Below are positions 17,712 to 26,635 of a DNA stretch of 64,000 bases, one piece after another. A model generated the notes under the pieces. It searched no databases, was not told the origin of the DNA, and saw nothing but the letters and a program-made list of their open reading frames with translations. Positions within the stretch are counted from its first letter, which is position 1. Every line of letters begins with the position of its first letter. A program made the position numbers and the translations under genes. The stretch comes from Deltaproteobacteria bacterium (lineage in GTDB: Bacteria; Myxococcota_A; Polyangia; HGW-17): the NCBI GenBank assembly GCA_016937155.1, contig JAFGWM010000032.1, positions 171,422-235,421 of the forward strand, in the 5' to 3' direction.

Positions 17712-19706
17712 ATGAAAAAACTTTTATCTACATTGATTCTATTGTGTTTGTTTTTTGGATGTGATGACTCGGATAACAGGGAAGAATTATTTGTACCAGA
17801 GTGGAATGATATAAATATCTCGGCGGTTTATCCCACCACAGTGCTTGCTACCTCTGAAGTGGTGATCACGGGTGGAGTTTTTCCTGATTCCAGTTTTGGT
17901 GTAATAGAGTTGACCATTGAAGGCAGTTTTACTACTGGTAGTGGGAATCACCAGTTCAGTTATTCAGAAATTGTGGAAAGAACATCATATGATTCACTTT
18001 TATGGAAATTAACTCCATCAGCCATTGATGTAATCACTCAGGAAAATAACACCGGGATGATTGAAGGAATAATCAGGGTTGATGCCATCAGTTCCAGAAC
18101 GGGAGTCAGATACTCATCAAATCAGTTTACTATCAGTTTAAATTTTGTTTCATCACTTACGCCTGAGCTTAGCGGTGTAAATACTTCCGGTGTAGAATTT
18201 TTAGAAAATCCCATAGAACTTACGGCAGCAAATCTCTGTGTTGATGAAAAAGAATGCAGTGCAGTAGCTGTTTTAAACGGATGTTTTCTTGCATCATCTA
18301 TGACTGGTGATTGTAGTACTAATGGTTTTTCGGTAAGTAATGTGGAAATACCTCTGGTTGATATTTCACCCGTTGACAGAACCGGTGGCAAATTAAATTT
18401 TCCTGTGGAGATATTTGGTGTACATCCGGGAAATTTTCAGGGTGAAGTTTTTCTTAGAAACTATACGACTTCAACTGAGTATTTTGACAGTAATTCAATA
18501 AGTCTGGATATAGAATTGCTGGAGAATTCTTTGGGATATATCAGTACCGACGAGACATCCCTTGGTGGGTATATCAGTATTACCGGAGATGGTTTTGCGC
18601 CACAGGGAGACATCTGTGGTACTCAAATCAGATTTGATGGTTCCTTTGTAAGTGATATTTCTAATGAATCCACAGATGTAACTGTTTTATTTGTTCCTGA
18701 TATTATATCATCCACCAGTGCCAGAATTGTTCTGGAGGAAAATTCCGGATTAGGTGATTTTATTGATTTACGAAATGACAGAGGTTCCCTTGCTGGAGAG
18801 TTTTTCTCTGAGGTTTGCTGTAGTGGATCTTGTGTTTCAGGTACTCCACTTGAGGCAGATATATATATAGATAATCTTAAACAGATTGTGGAACTGGATT
18901 TTCAGGATAGCTATGTAGGAACACTTACAATGATGGGACTACAAAGGCTTGATGCAGAAATACGAGCTAGAGCTCTTGAAACAATTGATTCCATATACAC
19001 AGGAATAAATGTTGAAGTCAGGCTTGAAAAAGTTCTTGATTATGCCCTTTATTCGAGAGTTGAAATACATGGTGCAGATCCAAACGGTCTTAATCTTCTT
19101 GGATATGATAATACCGTTGGCAAGGATACCGGTAACCTTCGATTACACGATGTTCTTGGTGGTGTTAATTCTCAAACTCAGGAGGATGGTTATCCCGGAT
19201 ATGGTGGTGTTTTTCTTGAATCATATTTCGGATTTTCACAGCATCCGCCGGATGGTATTTATAAACTGGAAATGGCAAATGAACTTTTTGATAAGATATT
19301 TGATGAATTGAGACCTGACAGGGGAGGAGAATCTGTCACAATTTCAGAGGTCTCCGAATTTATTCCATCAATGGATGGATATGAGTGTCTGTTGAATTCT
19401 CCCACCAGACGACAGACTGTTTCATGTGCTGTTTACATTCTTGGAACTATGCTAGGTGGAACAATCGCACATGAGCTGGGACATAGTTTTGGCCTGGCGG
19501 AGCCTGCATCGGAAACCATATTTCATAATCCCGGGGATGAGCCATTACGTTTGATGGACAGTGGTGCCATGAGGTCATTTGAGGAGAGATCCGGTTTGTC
19601 AATTGATGGGCTTGAGCGATTTTGCCGTCAGAATTATGATTATTTGAAAACCATTATGAATAAGTCAGATATTCAGGATCCAATTTCATCAAGACCTGGA
19701 TGTTAG
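17712..19706 (+). CDS. Lipoprotein with IPT/TIG-like domains and HExxH metalloprotease motif
   Basis: A 664-aa lipoprotein with signal sequence and lipobox LCLFFGC. Two IPT/TIG-like beta-sandwiches are suggested near residues 35-140 (ISAVYPTTVLATSEVVITGG) and 275-350 (SLGGYISITGDGF), with paired cysteines between. The C-terminal region contains a zinc motif, HELGHSFGLAEP at residues 587-598, and a downstream Met-turn-like LMDSGAM. The pattern is metzincin-like (HExxHxxGxx), but the position of the third ligand, usually His or Asp, is Glu597. The likely role is a cell-surface or periplasmic protease; substrate unknown. It lies 25 bases after the FG-GAP lipoprotein gene. Confidence 0.87.
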   Translation: MKKLLSTLILLCLFFGCDDSDNREELFVPEWNDINISAVYPTTVLATSEVVITGGVFPDSSFGVIELTIEGSFTTGSGNHQFSYSEIVERTSYDSLLWKLTPSAIDVITQENNTGMIEGIIRVDAISSRTGVRYSSNQFTISLNFVSSLTPELSGVNTSGVEFLENPIELTAANLCVDEKECSAVAVLNGCFLASSMTGDCSTNGFSVSNVEIPLVDISPVDRTGGKLNFPVEIFGVHPGNFQGEVFLRNYTTSTEYFDSNSISLDIELLENSLGYISTDETSLGGYISITGDGFAPQGDICGTQIRFDGSFVSDISNESTDVTVLFVPDIISSTSARIVLEENSGLGDFIDLRNDRGSLAGEFFSEVCCSGSCVSGTPLEADIYIDNLKQIVELDFQDSYVGTLTMMGLQRLDAEIRARALETIDSIYTGINVEVRLEKVLDYALYSRVEIHGADPNGLNLLGYDNTVGKDTGNLRLHDVLGGVNSQTQEDGYPGYGGVFLESYFGFSQHPPDGIYKLEMANELFDKIFDELRPDRGGESVTISEVSEFIPSMDGYECLLNSPTRRQTVSCAVYILGTMLGGTIAHELGHSFGLAEPASETIFHNPGDEPLRLMDSGAMRSFEERSGLSIDGLERFCRQNYDYLKTIMNKSDIQDPISSRPGC

Positions 19707-19716
19707 GTTTACTCAT

Positions 19717-20760
19717 ATGTTCTTTGATTTTAAGAAACTGACGATATTACTTTTTCTTTTTTCATTTCAGGGCTGTCAGAAAAAAAATGATCAGAAGAAA
19801 AAAACGTTGATATATCAGAAGACCAGTTTGAGAGAATATACAAGATTGAGCCGTAAGTTGGTCAATAAAAAATTTAGTGGCCTTAATTTCAGTCTCTATG
19901 TTAGTTCGGAAAAAATTTTAATAAGAGATAATACCAGATACAGGGTAACATCCTGGCTTGATAGAGAGAAAAAGAAAAGTATTTTACTTATTGGAAAAAT
20001 ACTTCAGCCAGTAGGAGAAACTCCGGAAATTATTGTTAATGAGTTTGATGGAATAATTGATGAGGTTTATGTTGTAAGGCTTGGAGTTAATCCTGAAAAT
20101 CATCTTATTCTGATAAGCAGGCATGAAAAGAAGGGTGAAATTACGGTTCTTAAAACTGATTTCTGGGATTTTTTTAAAAATCGTCTCACAGTAAAATGGG
20201 CTGTTACCACTCAATATGATACCGATATAAGAGACACATATACTCTTCCGACCTTTCATTACTGGGATAGTGATGATGATGGAATACAGGAAGTTATAAT
20301 TACAAATCCTCCAGGTGAAAAAGGAAAGCCCCTTCCCTGGAAATTAAGATGGGCAGTTTTCCGGTGGGATGTGAAAAACAGAGAGTTTATTCCGTTCAGG
20401 GGTATTGTAATGAATCAGTACAGGGATCAGAATCCTTTGTGGCTTGCCTTTTCTTCGATTGAAGCGGCTCGTTTGAAAAAACCTGATTTGATTCTTCCTA
20501 TGCTAAGAACTCATTCAAGCTGTGATGCTCCAGATGCTTTTACAAAATTACTATTTTTTCGTAGATGGAAATCACCAGATGCCATTAAGGTAACCGGTAT
20601 CAACGGTTCTAATATTGAGGTTACATCTGAACTGCAAGGAAACGATGGTAAATACAAAATAATTTTCAATCTTCACAAAGCAAGATCAGGTTTTTTTAAT
20701 TTTTATAGAATATGTCGAGCAAGACTTTTTAGTTCAAAAAAATCCGGGAAAAATCGATAG
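19717..20760 (+). CDS. Lipoprotein of unknown function
   Basis: A 347-residue predicted lipoprotein. A basic N-terminus and hydrophobic stretch end in FSFQGC (Cys about residue 20), followed by a Lys-rich linker. It contains one FG-GAP-like acidic motif, YWDSDDDGIQEVIIT, around residues 184-198, so it may hold a partial propeller or a single Ca site. No other motif is recognised. It is the last of three same-strand lipoprotein genes, 10 bases after the metalloprotease gene, and converges on the minus-strand kinase gene with 10 bases between stop codons. Confidence 0.72.
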   Translation: MFFDFKKLTILLFLFSFQGCQKKNDQKKKTLIYQKTSLREYTRLSRKLVNKKFSGLNFSLYVSSEKILIRDNTRYRVTSWLDREKKKSILLIGKILQPVGETPEIIVNEFDGIIDEVYVVRLGVNPENHLILISRHEKKGEITVLKTDFWDFFKNRLTVKWAVTTQYDTDIRDTYTLPTFHYWDSDDDGIQEVIITNPPGEKGKPLPWKLRWAVFRWDVKNREFIPFRGIVMNQYRDQNPLWLAFSSIEAARLKKPDLILPMLRTHSSCDAPDAFTKLLFFRRWKSPDAIKVTGINGSNIEVTSELQGNDGKYKIIFNLHKARSGFFNFYRICRARLFSSKKSGKNR

Positions 20761-20770
20761 TACTGATAAC

Positions 20771-21919
20771 TCATCCTGAAATAATAATCAGTTGAACAAA
20801 GATAACCTTACCCTCTTCAACAAGCGGAGTTGTCCAGATTTTCATGTTATGGCTTTCCATCTGAAAGGGTGTTTCAGAAAAAACTACTTTTTCAAAAGAA
20901 TCCATTACTGAATCAATAATATCTGGCATATGGATAGCTATTACATTTTCACCAAAACTCTTTCCAATGATTTCACCAAACATATTAATTGCTGCATTAT
21001 TGGCGAAGTTGATTGTGAGATCTCTCTGGAGAAGCATAACAGGGAATGGATTTTGTTTTACCATCAAAGAAAAAGGAGTACTCAGAGGTAAATCTCCCGT
21101 TGTGGAGTTGTGTTCAATGCAATCAGTAACATACTGGTAAGAATTCTTTGAAGAGACTAGAGTTGAGACAGCATTGTTTCTGTCAGAGATATCGGAAAGC
21201 AATGCCCTGATCAGATTATGCAAGGAAGTATTCTTAAAAATTTCAGGATTGAAAGGAAATTCTCCATTACGGTCCGGTACCGGCAGTTTTCCTGTTAAAA
21301 GCTCATAACCCACAAGGCCGCAGGAATAAAAATCCATCTCTTTAAATGGTGTTTTGGTTGTATGAATAGCTGGATCAAGATATTCCGGTGTAATTCCAGA
21401 TAACTTCCAGTCTTTCCATCTTCTTTTGGGAATAATATCAAGTAGTTTTACTCTGAAATTGTTACTGTCAGGATTAATAATGAATATATTCTCTGGCTTT
21501 ATATCCCCGTGTATAAAATCTATTGAATGAAGATAAACCAGAGTTTTTAAAACTTCATTAAGAATTTTTTCTATTACTGGAGGTGAGAATTCCATATTCC
21601 TTTCCAGAAGTGTGGAAAGGGGTTTGCCATGCAGATATTCCATTACAATGAAAGGACCTTTTTCAGGATCATTTCCAAAATCGATGGTAGTTACTACACC
21701 ACTGTGAACAATATTTTTTGAGATAGATGCTCCAGCAAGAAAATGGCGATCAATTTCGTCGGAGTTGTCAGGTTGAGAATTTCTATGAAGGATTTTTACA
21801 GCAACTTCTGAATCAGTATGAAGATCTTCAGCCTTGTATACAGCTCCCTGTCCTCCGGTGTTGACGAGTCTGATAAGTTTATACCTACTACCTATCAAAA
21901 CATTTTCAGGTTTTTTCAT
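20771..21919 (-). CDS. Ser/Thr kinase-like protein with C-terminal PAS domain
   Basis: A 382-aa protein. Residues 12-265 form a Hanks-type kinase domain: glycine loop NTGGQGAVY, Lys42 in VAVK, catalytic loop HGDIKPEN (137-144) and the DFG position written D161-I-I. The HRD Arg is Gly and the DFG Phe-Gly is lost, while the catalytic and metal-binding Asp residues remain; activity may be altered. Residues about 278-380 look like a PAS domain (PVMLLQRDLTINFANNAAIN). PAS after the kinase domain is uncommon. There is no membrane helix. The start overlaps the upstream glycosyltransferase stop as ATGA, so the two are translated together. Confidence 0.88.
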   Translation of the reverse strand: MKKPENVLIGSRYKLIRLVNTGGQGAVYKAEDLHTDSEVAVKILHRNSQPDNSDEIDRHFLAGASISKNIVHSGVVTTIDFGNDPEKGPFIVMEYLHGKPLSTLLERNMEFSPPVIEKILNEVLKTLVYLHSIDFIHGDIKPENIFIINPDSNNFRVKLLDIIPKRRWKDWKLSGITPEYLDPAIHTTKTPFKEMDFYSCGLVGYELLTGKLPVPDRNGEFPFNPEIFKNTSLHNLIRALLSDISDRNNAVSTLVSSKNSYQYVTDCIEHNSTTGDLPLSTPFSLMVKQNPFPVMLLQRDLTINFANNAAINMFGEIIGKSFGENVIAIHMPDIIDSVMDSFEKVVFSETPFQMESHNMKIWTTPLVEEGKVIFVQLIIISG

Positions 21920-23574
21920 AAGGGTTTGATCCTTTTGATTTCAGGTGCTACATCGTCTCTGATGATGCAACAGTAGTAATTTCTACGTCTACCAGTATCC
22001 GTTGAACTGTATTTTTCAGCAAGACAAAAATATTTGTAGTGTCTCCAGTATTGTAGAACTCTTCGCGCATATTTTACTGATGGAGGTTTTTCTCCAATGG
22101 TTGCAATACCGGGAGAACAAAGTATATCAGGGTTTTTACTTTTTAGGTATTTCCAGGAAGCCTGTTTTAAGTGTCCTGCTTTATAAAACTTTCCTGGTTT
22201 TACTTTTTTTCTTGCAGTAACCGGATCGTTCAATCCAAATGAATCTATAATATAAGAGGATTCAAGGAAATATGAGATTGCTCCAGCTCCACCTACAGCA
22301 ATTTTTAAATTCTTTTGGTTTGTAATTTCCAGAAGTCTTTTGAGCTTTTTTCCTGCTATTTCTCTGTCTCTGACAAAATGGACCATACCAGCCACAGATT
22401 CCATACGATACTGTGTTTTTTCAAAAAATATTCCTTTTTTCAGAACTGTAAAACTACCATAAGCATCCGACAACAGTAAGATACAACCTAAAGTAATGGT
22501 AACCAGATGCCCTGAGTATTTATGAGTCAGGTTTTTTTGAATTGTGATTATTGAATGCACAAGGAGTATTCCTGCTATGGGAAGTGCCGGAAGAAACAGG
22601 CGATGCATTGCCATAAAATCGCCTCCGCTGACCACAATATTTCCTGTCAGGAAAAGTACTGCAGCCGTGAGTGGAAAAAACGGTTTCCATTTTCGATTTT
22701 CAGATAAAAAAGCAGCAGGTATAAATAGTAAGAGATACTGTAAATTATAGTTAAAAATAAAAGATGAAAAATAATATAATCCATGAGAAATTCTAAAATC
22801 AAGTGGAATTTCATAGATTTTTGCATACCAGGTATTCGGAAGTATGCTTCCGTAGTAGATAATGCGGAAAATATTGTGGGATAAGAATATTGTTCCCATG
22901 ATTAAACCCGACAGGAGTATTGATTTAAACTCAAAGGTTTTTTTATCCTTCATCAAAAGGTAATCTGTAAATTTCCATATTCCAGCTATGGCTGCCAACA
23001 CGGCTCCCTCAGGTCTGGTAAGAATACAAAGTCCCCATATGAGCCCATTTTTAACTCCCCATCTTATTCCGGTATTAACATCCAGAGTAGTTTTTAATCC
23101 CCACATGATGAGAAAAGTGAAGAGCATGCTTTCCAGTCCGCCTGTTGTCCAAACAATAAATGTTCCATTCAAAACAAGAAAAAGGGAAAGTATAATTTTG
23201 CCCAAGACAGTTGTGTCGAAATATTTTTCCAGTATTTTTAGTGACTGAAAAATTACCCCGAAAGCCAGTACCAGATTTGCAGAATTCGCACCGGTTTCAG
23301 GATTAATTTTCAGTAGATGAAGCAAAGCAATATAAAGTGTCCACAAGAAGTTAGTGTAGCCCTCAACATATTCATTTATGTTAAAAACAAGTTGTCCTTC
23401 GTAAACCAGATTTCTGGCATATCTGAAACTTATATAGGCATCATCACTTATGAAAAAACCAACTCTTAACAGAATACAACTTAGTAAAAAAAAAGCGATA
23501 AGAGAAATTACAACTGTCTGGTATTTATGGGTTTTATCAATAAAAAATTTGGTTATGTCAGTTAGAATGAGAAT
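21916..23574 (-). CDS. GT-C family membrane glycosyltransferase, probable ATT start
   Basis: A multi-spanning protein of about 552 aa, related to GT-C enzymes of the AftB-like type that use polyprenyl-linked sugars. Family motifs are ISDDAYISFRYARNLV (residues 42-57, with catalytic-type Asp44-Asp45), NEYVEGYTNFLWTL, TRPEGAV, a dozen hydrophobic helices, and a C-terminal domain with GGAGAISYF then DSFGLNDPVTARK. The frame is open from 23589, but there is no ATG, GTG or TTG before TTG 23346, which would cut off the DD motif. ATT at 23574-23572 has GGGAG nine bases upstream and is the best start. It overlaps the end of the FHA-GGDEF gene, and its stop overlaps the kinase start. Confidence 0.75.
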   Translation of the reverse strand: MLILTDITKFFIDKTHKYQTVVISLIAFFLLSCILLRVGFFISDDAYISFRYARNLVYEGQLVFNINEYVEGYTNFLWTLYIALLHLLKINPETGANSANLVLAFGVIFQSLKILEKYFDTTVLGKIILSLFLVLNGTFIVWTTGGLESMLFTFLIMWGLKTTLDVNTGIRWGVKNGLIWGLCILTRPEGAVLAAIAGIWKFTDYLLMKDKKTFEFKSILLSGLIMGTIFLSHNIFRIIYYGSILPNTWYAKIYEIPLDFRISHGLYYFSSFIFNYNLQYLLLFIPAAFLSENRKWKPFFPLTAAVLFLTGNIVVSGGDFMAMHRLFLPALPIAGILLVHSIITIQKNLTHKYSGHLVTITLGCILLLSDAYGSFTVLKKGIFFEKTQYRMESVAGMVHFVRDREIAGKKLKRLLEITNQKNLKIAVGGAGAISYFLESSYIIDSFGLNDPVTARKKVKPGKFYKAGHLKQASWKYLKSKNPDILCSPGIATIGEKPPSVKYARRVLQYWRHYKYFCLAEKYSSTDTGRRRNYYCCIIRDDVAPEIKRIKPL

Positions 23575-24452
23575 AACTGGTTTCTCCCGTTATGCTTTGC
23601 TGCATAAAGAGCTTTGTCTGCGGTTTCTATAATTTCCCTTATGGTGAGTATATTCTGATATGGAATTGAGGCCAGCCCTATGGAAATAGTCACATTGAGT
23701 TTAAGATCTTCCCATTCAAATGGGAAATCACTGATCTGAGATCTGATTCTTTCTCCAAGGATCAAACCATTATCATGTGAGATGCCCCTCGCAATAAGGG
23801 CAAATTCTTCACCACCATATCTTGCAAATACATCTTCGGATCTGATGCTGTTGTGTATCCTTCTGGAAAGTTCAACCAGAACAGCATCTCCACACAGATG
23901 ACCATAAGTATCATTAAACTGCTTGAAGTGATCAAGATCCATCATTAGCAGAGAAAGAGGAAATTTGTGTCTGACCGCATAACTGAATTCGCTGTCAAGT
24001 CTCTCCATGAAATAACGTTTATTATACGCTTTTGTCAGCCCGTCACGTAATGCACTTTCAAACATCTGACGCTGGAAGTCCTCTTCGATTTTATCGTGAT
24101 AGGTAAATTTTAAAATGGAGGTGGAACCAACCTGTATCTTATCACCATCTTTTAGTAGTCTTCTGGAAATTTTTTCGGCATTTACATAGGTTCCATTTGT
24201 GGAGTTAAGATCCTCAAGCATAATTTCTCCACCAGGCAGACTGATAAGACGACAATGGCTTCTTGATACACCATCTTCCAGAATAGGTATACCGTTGGCG
24301 TGGCTTCTTCCAAGAGTAATTTCATCGTTTTCAATTCGGTACATCTGACCAACATTTGAACCGGAAATGACTATAAGACAGGCATATGCCTTTTTTTTAA
24401 GACCGGGTCCCTGAAAATTCAAATTGATAATTTGTGTGGTTTCTTCGGTCAA
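23562..24452 (-). CDS. FHA-GGDEF diguanylate cyclase
   Basis: A 296-aa protein. An FHA phosphothreonine-binding domain lies near residues 25-115 (ITLGRSHANGIPI, DGVSRSHCRL, DLNSTNGTYVN). A GGDEF domain follows near residues 130-292 (DGLTKAYNKRYF, MMDLDHFKQFNDTYGH, active-site YGGEEF, TISIGLAS). It should make cyclic di-GMP, gated by binding to a phosphorylated partner. TTG 24452 is chosen as start because GGAGG lies 6 bases upstream; the frame remains open to 24539 without a ribosome binding site. It is the first gene of a minus-strand operon with a GT-C enzyme and a Ser/Thr kinase, an obvious candidate for phosphorylating the FHA ligand. Confidence 0.93.
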   Translation of the reverse strand: MTEETTQIINLNFQGPGLKKKAYACLIVISGSNVGQMYRIENDEITLGRSHANGIPILEDGVSRSHCRLISLPGGEIMLEDLNSTNGTYVNAEKISRRLLKDGDKIQVGSTSILKFTYHDKIEEDFQRQMFESALRDGLTKAYNKRYFMERLDSEFSYAVRHKFPLSLLMMDLDHFKQFNDTYGHLCGDAVLVELSRRIHNSIRSEDVFARYGGEEFALIARGISHDNGLILGERIRSQISDFPFEWEDLKLNVTISIGLASIPYQNILTIREIIETADKALYAAKHNGRNQLFSF

Positions 24453-24711
24453 GGTATACCTCCATTTACACAAGGAAATATCGTCGTTTAATCCCTGATT
24501 GTTAACCAATAATGCTTCCTTTTCAATCTTTAAATTCAATTTTAGTGATCTGTATTTGAAATATTAAAACCCATAACGGACAAAAAAATACCCAATAAAA
24601 ATATATCAGGCACTATAAATGTAGTGATAATTAGTATATTTTCAATGTGTTAGAAAATTTGTAACTTAGATAAACAGGGGTTGAAAAAAACTTTTTTTGT
24701 GTTTTATTTTC

Positions 24712-24740
24712 TTGACAACCAGAGTGTACTCAGCTATAAA
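24712..24740 (+). promoter_or_regulatory. Strong promoter of the tRNA-tuf operon
   Basis: TTGACA (24712-24717) and TATAAA (24735-24740) are separated by exactly 17 bases, 27 bases before the first tRNA. It lies in the 24453-24767 divergent gap, which is otherwise AT-rich with nothing else recognisable. This is a near-consensus sigma-70 promoter, expected for tRNA and EF-Tu expression. Confidence 0.85.
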
Positions 24741-24767
24741 GCTGAATCACGCACGGTTGCGTACTAC

Positions 24768-24841
24768 GCTGGCGTAGCTCAATTCGGCAGAGCAGCTGAT
24801 TTGTAATCAGCAGGTTGCGGGTTCAAGTCCCATCGCCAGCT
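24768..24841 (+). tRNA. tRNA-Thr (anticodon TGT)
   Basis: A full cloverleaf: acceptor GCTGGCG pairs with CGCCAGC, the D-arm includes TAGCTCAATTCGGCAGAGCA, and the anticodon stem CTGAT/ATCAG encloses loop TTGTA with TGT. The T-arm is GCGGGTTCAAGTCCCAT. The 3' CCA is not encoded. It is the first tRNA in the conserved Thr-Tyr-Gly-Thr-tuf order known from E. coli thrU-tyrU-glyT-thrT-tufB. Confidence 0.96.
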
Positions 24842-24865
24842 CTGTTGGGGTTTTTTCCCTCATCC

Positions 24866-24947
24866 GGTGGGGTTCCCGAGCGGTCAAAGGGAGCAGACTG
24901 TAAATCTGCCGCCGAAGGCTTCGGTGGTTCGAATCCACCCCCCACCA
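24866..24947 (+). tRNA. tRNA-Tyr (anticodon GTA)
   Basis: A class II tRNA with a long variable arm (CCGAAGGCTTCGG region). Acceptor GGTGGGG pairs with CCCCACC, and the anticodon stem-loop CAGACTGTAAATCTG exposes GTA. The T-arm GGTGGTTCGAATCCACC is perfect. It follows tRNA-Thr by 24 bases. Confidence 0.96.
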
Positions 24948-24957
24948 CCGGTTTTTT

Positions 24958-25030
24958 GCGGGAATAGCTCAGTTGGTAGAGCATCAGCCTTCCAAGCTGA
25001 GGGCCGCGGGTTCGACCCCCGTTTCCCGCT
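24958..25030 (+). tRNA. tRNA-Gly (anticodon TCC)
   Basis: Acceptor GCGGGAA pairs with TTCCCGC and anticodon stem CAGCC/GGCTG-type pairing exposes TCC within CTTCCAA. The T-arm CGCGGGTTCGACCCCCG is intact. Unlike the neighbouring tRNAs, the DNA continues with CCA at 25031-25033, so the 3' end may be encoded. Confidence 0.95.
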
Positions 25031-25046
25031 CCAGTTCCTTGGAGCT

Positions 25047-25119
25047 GCCCACGTAGCTCAGGAGGTAGAGCACCTCCTTGGTAAGGAGGAGGTCATCGGT
25101 TCAAGTCCGATCGTGGGCT
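25047..25119 (+). tRNA. tRNA-Thr (anticodon GGT)
   Basis: Acceptor GCCCACG pairs with CGTGGGC. The anticodon stem CTCCT/AGGAG holds the loop TGGTA with GGT, and the T-arm is ATCGGTTCAAGTCCGAT. It is the last tRNA before tuf, which starts 53 bases downstream. CCA is not encoded. Confidence 0.96.
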
Positions 25120-25172
25120 CACCTGATAACTTTAATACATACCCGCCCTTGAGGGCATTTGGAGGACTACTG

Positions 25173-26372
25173 ATGGCTAAGGAAAAATTTGTACGTGATA
25201 AGCCGCATGTAAACATTGGTACCGTTGGACATATCGATCATGGTAAAACTACGCTTACAGCTGCAATCACCAAGTATCTTGCAAGTAAAGGCGGCGCGAA
25301 ATTTATCGCCTTTGACGAAATTGATAAAGCCCCTGAAGAGAGAGAGCGTGGTATTACCATCAATACCGCTCACGTTGAATATCAGACTGAAAAAAGACAT
25401 TACGCACATGTAGACTGTCCCGGACATGCTGACTATATCAAAAACATGATCACAGGAGCCGCCCAGATGGACGGAGCTATTCTCGTTGTAAGTGCTCCAG
25501 ACGGTCCTATGCCTCAGACGAGAGAACATGTTCTTCTCGCAAGACAGGTTAACGTTCCTTACGTAGTTGTGTATCTCAATAAAACCGATCAAATGGATGA
25601 GGATGATGCAGAGCTTATAGATCTCGTTGAGATGGAAGTTCGTGAACTTCTTAGTTCCTACGAATTCCCGGGAGATGATCTTCCTGTTGTTCGTGGTAGT
25701 GCTCTTAAATCACTCGAGTCCGCAGATGCATCGGATGCTTGGAATAACAGTATTCAGGAACTTATGGATGCTTGTGATACTTATATTCCTGAGCCCGAAA
25801 GACAGATTGATAAGGACTTCCTTATGCCTGTAGAAGATGTTTTCACAATTACAGGTCGTGGAACAGTTGTTACCGGTCGTATTGAACGTGGTCAGATTCA
25901 TACTGGCGATCAGGTTGAGATCGTTGGTATTACAGATACAATGAAAACAACATGTACTGGTGTTGAAATGTTCCGTAAGATACTTGATGAAGGTATGGCT
26001 GGCGATAATGTTGGTCTTCTTCTTCGTGGTATCAAGAGAGAAGAAGTTGAGCGTGGTCAGGTTGTTGCTAAACCAGGTTCAATTACTCCTCACAAAAAAT
26101 TCAAGGCAGAGGTTTATGTGCTGAAAAAAGACGAAGGTGGTCGTCATAAACCATTCAAAAATGGATATAGACCCCAGTTCTATTTCAGAACAACTGATGT
26201 TACCGGAATTATCACTCTTCCTGAAGGAACAGAGATGGTTCTCCCCGGTGATAATATTAACATGGTAGTTGAGCTTATTACACCGATCGCCGCTGAGCAG
26301 GGTCTTCGTTTCGCTATCCGCGAAGGTGGAAGAACTGTTGGTAGTGGTGTTGTAACAGAAATTATCGAGTAA
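25173..26372 (+). CDS. tuf: Elongation factor Tu
   Basis: EF-Tu delivers aminoacyl-tRNA to the ribosome as a GTP complex. At 399 aa it has normal length. G1 is GHIDHGKT, G2 is [13 protein letters not shown]3 is DCPGHADY and G4 is NKTD. Domain 2 ([14 protein letters not shown]) and domain 3 ([13 protein letters not shown]) are complete. The start is ATG 25173 with GGAGG upstream; the frame is open far upstream through three tRNA genes, which is not coding. It sits in the tRNA-tufB position, and no second tuf follows fusA in this window. Confidence 0.98.
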   Translation: MAKEKFVRDKPHVNIGTVGHIDHGKTTLTAAITKYLASKGGAKFIAFDEIDKAPEERERGITINTAHVEYQTEKRHYAHVDCPGHADYIKNMITGAAQMDGAILVVSAPDGPMPQTREHVLLARQVNVPYVVVYLNKTDQMDEDDAELIDLVEMEVRELLSSYEFPGDDLPVVRGSALKSLESADASDAWNNSIQELMDACDTYIPEPERQIDKDFLMPVEDVFTITGRGTVVTGRIERGQIHTGDQVEIVGITDTMKTTCTGVEMFRKILDEGMAGDNVGLLLRGIKREEVERGQVVAKPGSITPHKKFKAEVYVLKKDEGGRHKPFKNGYRPQFYFRTTDVTGIITLPEGTEMVLPGDNINMVVELITPIAAEQGLRFAIREGGRTVGSGVVTEIIE

Positions 26373-26383
26373 GAGGATTTCTC

Positions 26384-26539
26384 ATGGGTAACCGCGTTAT
26401 TATAACCCTGGAATGTAAAGATTGCAGAAATCGTAACTATACGACTACAAAAAACAAACGTACAACTCCGGATAAACTTGAGTTCAGTAAGTATTGCAGA
26501 TTTTGTAGAAAGCATACAGTTCATAAGGAAACCAAATAA
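26384..26539 (+). CDS. rpmG: Ribosomal protein L33 (zinc-binding form)
   Basis: A 51-aa large-subunit protein with the pattern [12 protein letters not shown] then KYCRFCRKH. Two CxxC pairs mark the zinc-containing (C+) form of L33. AGAGG precedes the ATG at 26384. It lies 11 bases after tuf, in the usual tuf-rpmG-secE-nusG order. Confidence 0.95.
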   Translation: MGNRVIITLECKDCRNRNYTTTKNKRTTPDKLEFSKYCRFCRKHTVHKETK

Positions 26540-26635
26540 GGTTTTCGACACGATTCCCGCTTTTCTTCCCATTCCGTCATAATATCCATACATTATAAAA
26601 ACTCTAAAACTGAGTAGATTAATGTATGAAGATAG

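Noticed and set aside
24867-25172. Long in-frame upstream extension of tuf
   Set aside because: It translates three tRNA genes; EF-Tu starts at ATG 25173 with its own ribosome binding site.
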